Notes under the pieces: generated by a model
Told to the model about the DNA's origin: nothing
What the model saw: the letters and a program-made list of their open reading frames with translations, nothing else
Database searches by the model: none
From: Deltaproteobacteria bacterium
GTDB taxonomy: Bacteria > Myxococcota > Kuafuiibacteriia > Kuafuiibacteriales > Kuafuiibacteriaceae
Reading direction: 5' to 3'
Length of the DNA stretch: 64,000 nt
Assembly (NCBI GenBank): GCA_016713425.1
Contig: JADJPE010000005.1
Coordinates: forward strand, 434,001-498,000
Made by a program: the position numbers and the translations under genes
Shown: one piece after another, positions 32,124-41,727 of the stretch
How the letters are laid out: the number at the start of each line of letters is the position of its first letter
How positions within the stretch are numbered: the first letter of the stretch is position 1

Positions 32124-33788
32124 ATGCGATCCGACAAGATCAAGTCAGGCTTCGAGCGCGCGCCTCACCGTGCGCTGTTGAAGGCGACGGGCGTCAAAGA
32201 CGAAGACATGGCGAAGCCATTCGTGGCCATCGTCAATTCATACGTCGACATCGTCCCGGGCCACGTTCACCTCCAGGACTTCGGGCGCATCGTGAAGGAG
32301 GCCGTCCGGGCCGCCGGGGCGGTTCCGTTCGAGTTCAATACGATCGCGGTCGACGACGGGATCGCGATGGGTCATGGCGGGATGAACTTCTCGCTGCCAA
32401 GCCGTGAGCTCATCGCTGATTGCGTCGAGACGATGATCTCGGCGCACTGCTTCGACGCCATGGTGTGCATCCCGAACTGCGACAAGATCACACCCGGAAT
32501 GCTGATGGCCGCCATGCGTCTCGACATTCCCACGATATTCGTGAGCGGCGGCCCCATGGCGGCCGGGCGCACACCCGACGGACAGTCCGTCGATCTCATC
32601 AGCGTATTTGAGGGCGTAGGCGCTCACAAGAGCGGCAAGATCGGCCTCAGCCAACTCAAGACGCTCGAAGATCATGCCTGCCCTTCCTGCGGCTCATGCA
32701 GCGGCATGTTCACGGCGAACAGCATGAACTGCTTGATGGAAGCCATCGGTCTCGCACTCCCATACAACGGATCGATTCTGGCGAAGACGGACGCTCGCAA
32801 CGAGCTCGCCCAGCGCGCCGCGCAGCAGATCCTCACGCTGATCGACCTCGACCTCACCCCGAGAAAGATCGTGACCGCGGAGGCCATCGACGACGCCTTC
32901 GCGCTCGACATGGCGATGGGCGGCAGCACGAACACGGTTCTTCACACGATCGCGCTCGCGCACGAAGGTGGCATCGACTACCCGCTCGCGCGCATCAACG
33001 AGGTCGCGGAGCGCGTGCCGTACATATGCAAGGTGAGTCCGGCTGGGAAATGGCACATCGAAGATGTCCATCGCGCCGGAGGCGTTCCCGCGATCTTGCG
33101 CGAGATCCGGAACGTGCTTCATACAGATCGTCCGACCGTCACCGGCAAGACACTTGCCGCCATGCTGGACGAAGCCGAGGTCAAAGATCGCGACGTGATT
33201 CGCCCGCTCTCGGATCCTCATCTGAAGCAGGGCGGACTCGCAGTCCTGTTCGGCAATCTCGCGCCCGACGGGGCGGTCGTGAAGACCGCGGCCGTTGCCC
33301 CAGCAATGCGCAAGCACTCCGGGCCCGCGCGCGTCTTCGACAGCCATGACGATGCGATGAATGCGATCCTGGGCGGGCAGATCCGTGCCGGCGACGTCGT
33401 CATCATCCGATACGAGGGGCCCGCCGGTGGCCCTGGGATGATGGAGATGTTGAGCCCGACGAGCGCAATCATGGGTATGGATCTCGGCGACAAGGTGGCC
33501 CTCATCACCGACGGACGCTTCTCGGGTGGGACGCGAGGCGCCTGCATCGGGCATGTAAGCCCGGAAGCGGCCGGCGGCGGCCCGATCGCCGCGGTTCGCG
33601 AGGGTGACATCATCGACCTCGACCTCGATGCACGCACCCTTTCGGTCCGTTTGACCGATAAGGAGCTCGAAGGTCGCCTCGAGGCGCTCGAAGCGTTCAC
33701 GCCTGGCGCGAAGACCAAGAGTCGTTGGCTTCGCCGCTATGCGAAGCTCGTGACCAGCGCCTCGACGGGCGCGATCCTCCGGGATTAG
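32124..33788 (+). CDS. ilvD: Dihydroxy-acid dehydratase
   Basis: The 554-residue enzyme carries out the dehydration step of valine, isoleucine and leucine synthesis. The Fe-S ligands appear as CIPNCDK (C115, C119) and CPSCGSC (C186, C189, C192), followed by the GMFTANSMNCL signature. The PGHVHL segment resembles the E. coli-type enzyme rather than the Cys-containing PCNxHL type. It is shorter than E. coli IlvD, lacking an insertion after residue 150. It is the first gene of the branched-chain operon, directly after the palindromic operator. AAGGAG at 32104 is 14 bases before ATG, a long spacing. Confidence 0.93.
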   Translation: MRSDKIKSGFERAPHRALLKATGVKDEDMAKPFVAIVNSYVDIVPGHVHLQDFGRIVKEAVRAAGAVPFEFNTIAVDDGIAMGHGGMNFSLPSRELIADCVETMISAHCFDAMVCIPNCDKITPGMLMAAMRLDIPTIFVSGGPMAAGRTPDGQSVDLISVFEGVGAHKSGKIGLSQLKTLEDHACPSCGSCSGMFTANSMNCLMEAIGLALPYNGSILAKTDARNELAQRAAQQILTLIDLDLTPRKIVTAEAIDDAFALDMAMGGSTNTVLHTIALAHEGGIDYPLARINEVAERVPYICKVSPAGKWHIEDVHRAGGVPAILREIRNVLHTDRPTVTGKTLAAMLDEAEVKDRDVIRPLSDPHLKQGGLAVLFGNLAPDGAVVKTAAVAPAMRKHSGPARVFDSHDDAMNAILGGQIRAGDVVIIRYEGPAGGPGMMEMLSPTSAIMGMDLGDKVALITDGRFSGGTRGACIGHVSPEAAGGGPIAAVREGDIIDLDLDARTLSVRLTDKELEGRLEALEAFTPGAKTKSRWLRRYAKLVTSASTGAILRD

Positions 33789-33816
33789 CATCCCTCCGAA
33801 GAGGAGCCCCATACCC

Positions 33817-34146
33817 ATGACGCAGCAGCAGCCCCAGAGCAAGGTGACGACGGAGACCAAGCGGCACGTTCTCGCGGTCTACGTGGAAGACCTTGGCGAC
33901 GCGCTACGGCGCGTCACATCGGTCGTTTGCCGACGGGGCTGTAAACTCGAGTCGCTGAGCACGAGCCCAACCGAAAACGAGGCCGTCTCGCGAGTGATGA
34001 TCGTGGTCGACGCGGACCATCGGTCGAGCACCCTGCTCATTCAAAGCCTCGGCAAACTGCACAACGTACTTAGGGTCGAAGATGTGACGGTCTCACGGCC
34101 GCCGTCTCAGATGCCCGTCGAAGCCGAATGGATTGGTGGCCCCTAG
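33817..34146 (+). CDS. Acetolactate synthase small subunit-like ACT-domain protein
   Basis: The 109-residue protein is a single ACT domain with the pattern of the IlvN/IlvH N-terminus: a beta strand H-V-L-A-V-Y-V-E-D, then a helix and R-G-C-K-L-E-S-L-S. ACT subunits bind valine and give feedback control to acetohydroxy acid synthase. At 109 residues it is shorter than IlvH (about 160), so it lacks the C-terminal domain. No ilvB (catalytic subunit) is in the window; the partner must be elsewhere. It lies 28 bp after ilvD. ilvC probably begins at 34188, so its own mRNA gap is 41 bp. Confidence 0.75.
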   Translation: MTQQQPQSKVTTETKRHVLAVYVEDLGDALRRVTSVVCRRGCKLESLSTSPTENEAVSRVMIVVDADHRSSTLLIQSLGKLHNVLRVEDVTVSRPPSQMPVEAEWIGGP

Positions 34147-34187
34147 CGCCACGGTTATCCAAGAAAAGCACAGGAACAAGAAATCAA

Positions 34188-35195
<1,008 letters not shown>

Positions 35196-35263
35196 CACGC
35201 ATCAGAACAACGTCGACGAGAACCTCCTCGCGGCGGCCGAACGAACCAACAAGGAGAGAGTGG

Positions 35264-36556
35264 ATGAAACGGTGGGATGACCGGGTACGTGTATTCGACA
35301 CGACCCTCCGAGACGGTGAACAATCTCCGGGCGCGACGATGTCGGAGAGCGAGAAGCTTCGCGTGGCATACGCCCTCGCGAGCCTCGGCGTCGACATCAT
35401 CGAGGCCGGTTTCCCGGCCGCATGCCCAGAAGACGCGCAAACGGTCGCCACAATTGCGGCCGAAGTCGGGCGTGAGACGCGCGACGTGGACGACGGCGAG
35501 CCGCCCGTCATATGCGGACTCGCGCGCTGCCACAAGAACGACATCGATACGGCATGGGCCGCAGTGCGACAGGCAAAGTATCCGCGGATCCACACGTTCC
35601 TCGCCACGTCGGACGTGCACATGAAGCACAAGCTTCGCATGACGCCTTCGGAAGTGAAGGCGCGCATCACAAAGCTCGTGGGCTATGCGCGATCGCTCTG
35701 TGATGACATCGAGTTCACCCCCGAAGATTCGGGTCGAACCGACCTCGAGTTCTTGGTCGAGACGGTGACGCTCGCAGTGGAGGCCGGCGCGACGACGATC
35801 AACATCGCCGACACCGTGGGGTGCCTATTGCCCGACGAAATGACCAAGATGGTCGAAACGCTGAGAAATGAAGTGCCGGGAATGAAGGAACTCGCGCTCT
35901 CGGTCCACTGCCACGATGATCTCGGGCTCGCGACCGCAAACACACTCGCGGCCATCGCCGCCGGAGCTCGTCAGGCGGAGGTGACCATCAACGGCATCGG
36001 AGAACGGGCCGGGAATGCGCCGCTCGAAGAAGTCGTGGTCGCGCTCCTCATGCGCGCCGAGCGGTTTGGTGTGAACAGCCGCATCGATACCCGGCAGATC
36101 GTGAGCGTCAGCAATCTCATCACCGACATCACGGGCATCTTGGTCCCGCCCAATAAGGCGGTCGTCGGGGCCAACGCTTTCGCGCATGAATCAGGCATTC
36201 ACCAAGACGGCATGCTGAAGAATCCGGAGACCTACGAGACCGTACGGCCCGACCTTGTGGGCGCCTCGGGGACGCGCCTCGTCCTTGGAAAGCACTCGGG
36301 ACGTCACGCGCTCAGATCGCGCCTGGCCCAGCTTGGCCATCGTCTGGACGACCGAGCGCTCGATGAGGTGTTCGGGCGATTCAAGACGCTCGCGAGCCGA
36401 AAACAATCTCCCACCGACGCCGAGTTGCTGTCGCTGATCAACGCGAGCCCGCGACCGGCAGCGACCCCGGCACCTGCGTCTTCATCCGCGTCGTCCTCGT
36501 CGGCCCCCTCGGTCAACACGCTCGGGTCAGCGTCCGCGACCGCCTTCCAGCGGTAG
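35264..36556 (+). CDS. leuA: 2-Isopropylmalate synthase without the leucine regulatory domain
   Basis: The 430-residue product has the catalytic barrel of the isopropylmalate synthase family: TTLRDGEQSPG (13-23), metal-binding H215-C-H217 in SVHCHDDLG, and GERAGN followed by the linker (HESGIHQDGML). The catalytic part ends by about 390, and the last 35 residues are a Ser/Ala tail. The C-terminal dimer/allosteric domain that senses leucine (about 100 residues in E. coli LeuA) is missing. It may therefore be feedback-insensitive, or act as a related homocitrate-type or citramalate-type synthase; the operon with ilvD and ilvC favours LeuA. AAGGAG 7 bases before ATG is a good ribosome-binding site. 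The end overlaps the convergent TetR gene by 30 bp. Confidence 0.8.
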   Translation: MKRWDDRVRVFDTTLRDGEQSPGATMSESEKLRVAYALASLGVDIIEAGFPAACPEDAQTVATIAAEVGRETRDVDDGEPPVICGLARCHKNDIDTAWAAVRQAKYPRIHTFLATSDVHMKHKLRMTPSEVKARITKLVGYARSLCDDIEFTPEDSGRTDLEFLVETVTLAVEAGATTINIADTVGCLLPDEMTKMVETLRNEVPGMKELALSVHCHDDLGLATANTLAAIAAGARQAEVTINGIGERAGNAPLEEVVVALLMRAERFGVNSRIDTRQIVSVSNLITDITGILVPPNKAVVGANAFAHESGIHQDGMLKNPETYETVRPDLVGASGTRLVLGKHSGRHALRSRLAQLGHRLDDRALDEVFGRFKTLASRKQSPTDAELLSLINASPRPAATPAPASSSASSSSAPSVNTLGSASATAFQR

Positions 36557-37132
36557 AAGCCCCCCAAAGAGCACGTCGACCATTTGCTCGGCGACGACGT
36601 CCTCCGACAAGGCACCGTCGGGACGAAACCATTTGTAGATCCAAAGAACCATGCCCAAGAACGCAAACGCGGCGACGGTGGGATTGATGTCGCGGATACG
36701 CCCAAGCGCGATCGCCTCGGTGATCGCCGACTCCAGGAAGTGAACATAACGCTTCTTCCGCTGGTTGATCTGGAGCGCGAGATCGCCCGTCAGCGTGTTG
36801 TGTTCATGCAGAATGATGGTGACCTCTTTGCTCCAACCGCTCGTCACAAGCAGAATGTTGCGACGCATACAGGCCTTCAGCCGCTCGACAGGATCGACGA
36901 TACCTTCGACCTCAGCCAAGACCTGCGCCTCGAAGCGGTCCATGCCGTAGTGCATGATCTCGACGAGGAGCTGCTCCTTGCTCCGAATATGGTGATAGAG
37001 ACCCGCCTTCGTGAGACCGCAGGCCTCTGCGATGTCCTGGATGGACGTGCTGCCGTAACCACGCTCGCAAATCAGGCGGGCCGCACGTTCAAGGATTTCG
37101 GATCGTCGATCTTTGGGAGCAAGGGCCGTCAC
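36527..37132 (-). CDS. TetR-family transcriptional regulator
   Basis: From GTG at 37132 the product has 201 residues. Residues of about 8-55 are a TetR DNA-binding helix-turn-helix: R-S-E-I-L-E-R-A-A-R-L, then Y-G-S-T-S-I-Q-D-I-A-E-A-C-G, then L-T-K-A-G-L-Y-H-H-I. The rest is an all-helical ligand-binding domain with C-rich and Trp-rich segments. TetR proteins usually repress in the absence of a small-molecule ligand. The longer frame (to 37594) gives no TetR-like sequence. It is convergent with the branched-chain operon and may bind the palindrome at 32082; no operator was found next to its own start. Confidence 0.8.
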   Translation of the reverse strand: MTALAPKDRRSEILERAARLICERGYGSTSIQDIAEACGLTKAGLYHHIRSKEQLLVEIMHYGMDRFEAQVLAEVEGIVDPVERLKACMRRNILLVTSGWSKEVTIILHEHNTLTGDLALQINQRKKRYVHFLESAITEAIALGRIRDINPTVAAFAFLGMVLWIYKWFRPDGALSEDVVAEQMVDVLFGGLLPLEGGRGR

Positions 37133-37319
37133 CGTGTGGGAACGAAACCAGAGAATCCAGGTCCTCACAAGGCCATTGTGTCCGTCCGCCTCTCCTTCGG
37201 CGTTGCCCCCGTGACAAGGACCAAGTCGCCTTGGGATCCAGGCTTCGGTGGGTGACCCGCCCGTCGCAATGAGGCTCGCGCTGAAACAAGGATGGCTCGC
37301 CCTCAGCTCAGGTCTGACG

Positions 37320-38417
37320 TCAGCTGTCGATGGACCGACCTCGGTGCCACTGGGCAATCGCCAGCAGGAGGCGGTCGTTCTGACTCGGCGTCCCGATCGT
37401 GATCCGAAGCTTGTCCGCAATGCGGGGCGCCCCGAAATGCCGCACGAAGATCTCTTCGCGTTCGAGCGCCGAGAGCAGGGCTTCGGCCGCTTGGCGACCA
37501 CCAGGAACCGTGCACAAGACGAAGTTCGACTGCGACGGCGGCACATCGAAATCCAACGCTTGAAGCCCCGAGCGCACGCGCTCCCTCTCAGCACGAACGA
37601 GCGACCAGCTTCGACGGGCGTCGGCGCGGCTCTCGAGCGCGGCCGTCGCCAGCCGCTGGGCGATCGAGTCCACGTTGTAACTATCTCGCGTCTTGGTCAG
37701 CATCGGCTCGATGAGGCTTTCGGGCGCCAAGCCGTAGCCGAACCGAAGGCCGGCCAGGCTGTACCCTTTGCTCAAGGAGCGAAGCAGTATCACGTTGTCG
37801 AAGCGGCGGATCATGGGCACGAGGTCGTGCTCTCGTTCCGGATCCACGAAATCCACATAAGCCTCATCGATCAGCAGCACCGCATTCAAACGTGACGCCA
37901 GTGTCTCGAGCGCATCGATCTCGGTCAGGGCGCCGGACGGTGCGTGCGGATTCACAACCATCACGAGCGATGCCCCCGCGTCGTTCATCCGCTCGGCGAA
38001 GTCGCGCGGGATCGACCAATCCGACGACATCTCGACCGACACGATGGGACTGCCATGAAGCTCGGCGAGCACTGGGTAGAGCGAGTAGCTCGGATCGAGA
38101 ACACCGATCGGGCGGCCAGGTTCGACGAACGTCGTAACCACGAGGCGCAGGAGCTCGTCGCCGCCGTTCGTCGCGATCACGTTCGCACGCTCGACGCCGT
38201 GAACCTGAGCCGCGACGTCTCGAAAGCCATCCGCGAGCGGTGGTGGATACTTCCGAAGTGCGTCGGCATCGACAGACGACAGCGCCTTCAAGACAGCCGT
38301 ACTCGGCGCGTAGGGATTCTCGTTCGTATTGAGCTTCGTGACGTGCCCCGACGCGGGCTGAAAACCAGGCGCATAGCCCTTCATCTGACCGATATGTTGC
38401 CGAACCCACCGACTCAT
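37320..38417 (-). CDS. hisC: Histidinol-phosphate aminotransferase
   Basis: The 365-residue PLP enzyme belongs to fold type I. LNTNENPY (29-36) starts the substrate-binding segment, IDEAYVDF (183-190) binds the cofactor and K217 in RSLSKGYSLAG is the Schiff-base lysine. It transaminates histidinol phosphate in histidine synthesis, although related enzymes use tyrosine or phenylalanine. It is an isolated his gene here; no other his genes are adjacent. It precedes the TetR gene by 187 bp in the same direction. Confidence 0.85.
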   Translation of the reverse strand: MSRWVRQHIGQMKGYAPGFQPASGHVTKLNTNENPYAPSTAVLKALSSVDADALRKYPPPLADGFRDVAAQVHGVERANVIATNGGDELLRLVVTTFVEPGRPIGVLDPSYSLYPVLAELHGSPIVSVEMSSDWSIPRDFAERMNDAGASLVMVVNPHAPSGALTEIDALETLASRLNAVLLIDEAYVDFVDPEREHDLVPMIRRFDNVILLRSLSKGYSLAGLRFGYGLAPESLIEPMLTKTRDSYNVDSIAQRLATAALESRADARRSWSLVRAERERVRSGLQALDFDVPPSQSNFVLCTVPGGRQAAEALLSALEREEIFVRHFGAPRIADKLRITIGTPSQNDRLLLAIAQWHRGRSIDS

Positions 38418-38485
38418 CGGGCGTCATCATAGTGGCCGAACGGAGATCAGCTCAAGGCGGATTTGGACGCCTGAGACCCCAATCA

Positions 38486-39067
38486 TCAGAGCGACTTGCG
38501 ACGATCGCCGATCGAGGAGGCGCTCGCGGCTGAATCCTGATGCGCGCGAACGGCCGCAACCGAAACACCGGCCGCTGCGAGCTCGCCTTGAGCGTGCCGA
38601 AGCAACGCGATGTGCCCGCGATCTTGAGCCGCAAGGGAGGAGAACAGCACCCGCGCCGCCGGCCAAGCGTGTTCAGCGAGCACGTGGGCGTGGACGCGCG
38701 CAAAGCTCTCTTCGAGAGCCATCGCGAGATGGAAGGCGTCCGAGACGTCGATCGATCGCGCCTCGTCGCTGCACATGTGAAGCAGAGTCTCTCCGTCCGA
38801 AAGCAGTTTATCGAGGTCGCCCGTGTCGTAGTCCTGGCTGTCCACGGCGGCGCGCTCCCGACGAAAGCTCTGAGCAAAGCTCCTGATGCGGAGACGGTGC
38901 TGGCGCTCTTCGTCGGCAAGGCGCACGAGCAGCGCGGGCACATCAAAAGGCCAAGGTGCGGAACCTCTTGGGAGACAAGCGACGCGTCGCGCCAGGACAT
39001 CGTAGATCTTGGCGGCCGTTTCCTCGATCTCCTCCGACGTCGACAAGAGGTGATACATTCGAACCAT
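38486..39067 (-). CDS. Ferritin-like (rubrerythrin-type) four-helix protein
   Basis: From ATG at 39067 the 193-residue product is all-helical, with a pattern like a ferritin-like diiron protein: E-E-I-E-E-T near 12, then L-A-D-E-E-R-Q-H (an ExxH pair), later L-E-E-S-F, and D-R-G-H in place of the last ExxH. The E-to-D change weakens the diiron assignment. Such proteins handle iron or peroxide. It is divergent from the copper chaperone gene with 135 bp between, which might mean shared control of metal stress. An ATG at 39058 is a second choice. Confidence 0.55.
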   Translation of the reverse strand: MVRMYHLLSTSEEIEETAAKIYDVLARRVACLPRGSAPWPFDVPALLVRLADEERQHRLRIRSFAQSFRRERAAVDSQDYDTGDLDKLLSDGETLLHMCSDEARSIDVSDAFHLAMALEESFARVHAHVLAEHAWPAARVLFSSLAAQDRGHIALLRHAQGELAAAGVSVAAVRAHQDSAASASSIGDRRKSL

Positions 39068-39202
39068 GCTGCCCCAAGATAAGGAGTGATACCCGCGCCC
39101 TTCAAGGTCGGTGCGCCCACAGTCGCGGCCCCACACTTCCATTGTTCGCCCCGCAACAGTAGGCTTGACTGGCTGGAGGGCCTACGTTTCCCTGGCGTTG
39201 CG

Positions 39203-39457
39203 ATGACCGAGAAGATGAGCTTCAACCTGCTGATCGACGGAATGCACTGCAGCGGTTGCGTTCGACGGGTGAAGAAAGCCATTGAGTCTGTCCCGGGCGT
39301 GCGCCTCGACGCGGTGGAGGTCGAGGTCGGCCGAGCCGACATCCACGCCGCCGCCAACACCTCGACAACGGGCGGACCCGAAGTCACCGCACCGGAGCTC
39401 GAAGCAGCCTTCATCCAGGCGATCGAGGCCCTCGGCTTCAAGGCGCAATCCGCCTAG
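39203..39457 (+). CDS. CopZ-like heavy-metal-associated (HMA) chaperone
   Basis: From ATG at 39203 the 84-residue protein is one HMA domain with GMHCSGC (about 13-19), a CxxC motif that binds Cu(I). The protein ends with an A-x-x-A-L-G-F-K-A strand as expected for the ferredoxin-like fold. It lies 41 bp before copA and almost certainly delivers copper to it, or to its N-terminal domain. A stretch rich in Thr/Gly near 55 is longer than usual in CopZ. Confidence 0.82.
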   Translation: MTEKMSFNLLIDGMHCSGCVRRVKKAIESVPGVRLDAVEVEVGRADIHAAANTSTTGGPEVTAPELEAAFIQAIEALGFKAQSA

Positions 39458-39498
39458 CGCGATCCGCTCGGCGCCATAGCCCCACACCCATCCGACCG

Positions 39499-41727
39499 AT
39501 GCCTCATCCACGCTCCGTGACATTACCCGTCGGCGGCATGACTTGTGCTGCGTGTGTTCGTGCGATCGAACAGGGTCTCGAACGTCTAGAGGGCATCGAA
39601 GCCGTCTCGGCCAACCTCGTGACCCGAAGCGTGACCGCCAAGTTCGACGACGCTCGAACGACGCCCGATGCCTTGGTCGAAGCCATCCGCGGCTTGGGCT
39701 ACGAAGCCGACCTTCCTTCGACGACCCGAAGCCTCATCGAACAGCAGCGACTCGACGACCGAGCGCTCGGCCGCGAGGCCCAAAGCCTGCTTGGCCGTTC
39801 CTTGCTCGCCCTCCTTGCGATGTGTGCGGCCATGTTCGCCATGGGACGCTGGCACGATCATCTGATCCTCGCCGCGTCGACGGTCATCGCAGTCGCCACC
39901 GGTGGTCGCATCTACGCGCGCGCGCTCGCCGCACTCCGCCACAAACGGGGGGACATGAACACGCTCGTGGCGCTCGGCACTCTGGCGTCGTTGGCGCTGT
40001 CTCTTCTCACGGACCACATCTATGCCGAAGCCATCCTTGGCATTCTGGGATTCGTGCTCCTCGGGAACGCGCTCGAAGCACGCGCGAGACGTCGAACGAC
40101 GGAAGCGCTGGTCGGACTTGCTGCGCTCGAACCGAGCTCCGCAAGCATCGTGGATGAGCAAGGCGAGACTCAAACCGTCCCGATCGAGCTCGTACGTCGA
40201 GGTGACACGTTGGTCGTTCATCCGGGCGAACGTGTCGCCGCCGACGGGCGCATCCTCGAAGGCGCCAGCGACCTCGACGAAAGTCTCCTGACGGGTGAAT
40301 CGATCCCCGTCCCCAAACGAGCCGGCGATCGCATCGTCGCTGGGTCTTTGAACGGACGAGGTCTTCTGCGCGCCGAAGTCGAGGCCATCGGCGACGCCTC
40401 GACCTTGTCACAACTCCTCGCCCTGCTCAGAGATGCTCAGGCCGACAAGGCGCCCACACAGCGGTTTGCAGATCGCGTCATTCAATGGTTCGTGCCGGCC
40501 GTACTCATGCTGGCGAGTCTCACCTTCGGCCTCTGGATCTTCCTCGGCGCCGGCCTGGCACAAGCCGCCCTCTACGCCGTTTCGGTGCTCGTCGTAGCCT
40601 GTCCATGCGCCCTCGGCCTCGCCGTCCCGACCGCTGTCGTCGTCGCCACCGGCCGCGCGGCCAGGCGCGGTCTCTTGGTCAAGGGTGGCGCTGCACTCGA
40701 AGCCCTCGCCGAGATCGATGTCCTTGTCTTCGACAAGACCGGCACGTTGACCGAGGGAAGGCCGCAGCTCGTGGATGCGCACCTCATCGACGCTCCGCCC
40801 AGCGGCACAAGCCCCACCGGCGCAGACGCGTCCGACGTCAGCGCCTCCGACCCAGAGGTCAGCCGCGCCGGCCCCATCGCGCGTGACTCGCTCGCGAACG
40901 CAATCGGCATGGCGGCCGCGATCGAACGGGGCTCATCGCACCCGCTCGGCCGCGCGGTGGTCAGCTACGCGACGGCCCAGGGACTTTCGGTGCCAAAGGC
41001 CGAGGGCATCGAGGTCGACCTCGGCTCAGGCGTTCGGGGGAAGGTGGCAGGTCGAATGGTGCGCGTGCATCGCGACGGCCCGAAAGCCTGGGCGATGAGA
41101 TGCCCACGAGGCAGCACCGCGGCATTCATCGAGATCGACGGCCTCGACGTGGCCGTCCTCGCGTTTCAGGATAGACCTCGACCCGAAGCGCACGACGTCA
41201 TCACCGCGCTCAAAGCGCGCGGCCTCCGCATCTGCGTCCTCTCCGGTGACCGGGCCGAAGCCGCAGAAGCGACGGCGCAAAGTCTTGGCATCGAGGACGT
41301 TGTGGCCGGCGTATCGCCGGTCGGGAAGGTCAGCGTCATCCAGGCCATGCAAAAAGAGGGTCGAAAGGTCGCCATGGTCGGCGACGGTCTAAATGATGCT
41401 GCGGCCCTCGCGGCCGCTGACATAGGCATCGCCTTGGCGAGCGGCGTCGACGTCGCAGCCGCAGCCAGCGATATCACGCTCCTCAGCGGTTCGCTCAACG
41501 CGCTCCCCGCGGCGTTCGACATCGGACGCGCAGCACGCCAAACCATGCGGCGGAACCTCGTCTGGGCAAGTGTATACAACGCCATCTGCATTCCGGTCGC
41601 AGCCGGAGCGATGAGCGCGCTCAACATCGCCTTGACACCGGTCCTCGCCAGCGTGCTCATGGCGGCGAGCTCGGTCAGCGTCGTGCTGTCGAGCCTGATT
41701 CAACCTGGGAGATCCCGTGAAACGTAG
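39499..41727 (+). CDS. copA: Copper-exporting P1B-type ATPase
   Basis: The 742-residue pump has one N-terminal HMA domain (GMTCAAC at 13-19), membrane segments from about 90, the metal-translocating CPC at 368-370, the phosphorylation site DKTGT beginning at 412, and GDGLND at 628. The CPC motif marks it as Cu(I) type (CopA). An Asp/Ser-rich insertion follows DKTGT, in the nucleotide-binding part, between residues of about 430 and 460. It follows the chaperone gene and its stop overlaps the next gene's GTG start by 11 bp, so the metallopeptidase is probably translated together with it. Confidence 0.93.
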   Translation: MPHPRSVTLPVGGMTCAACVRAIEQGLERLEGIEAVSANLVTRSVTAKFDDARTTPDALVEAIRGLGYEADLPSTTRSLIEQQRLDDRALGREAQSLLGRSLLALLAMCAAMFAMGRWHDHLILAASTVIAVATGGRIYARALAALRHKRGDMNTLVALGTLASLALSLLTDHIYAEAILGILGFVLLGNALEARARRRTTEALVGLAALEPSSASIVDEQGETQTVPIELVRRGDTLVVHPGERVAADGRILEGASDLDESLLTGESIPVPKRAGDRIVAGSLNGRGLLRAEVEAIGDASTLSQLLALLRDAQADKAPTQRFADRVIQWFVPAVLMLASLTFGLWIFLGAGLAQAALYAVSVLVVACPCALGLAVPTAVVVATGRAARRGLLVKGGAALEALAEIDVLVFDKTGTLTEGRPQLVDAHLIDAPPSGTSPTGADASDVSASDPEVSRAGPIARDSLANAIGMAAAIERGSSHPLGRAVVSYATAQGLSVPKAEGIEVDLGSGVRGKVAGRMVRVHRDGPKAWAMRCPRGSTAAFIEIDGLDVAVLAFQDRPRPEAHDVITALKARGLRICVLSGDRAEAAEATAQSLGIEDVVAGVSPVGKVSVIQAMQKEGRKVAMVGDGLNDAAALAAADIGIALASGVDVAAAASDITLLSGSLNALPAAFDIGRAARQTMRRNLVWASVYNAICIPVAAGAMSALNIALTPVLASVLMAASSVSVVLSSLIQPGRSRET

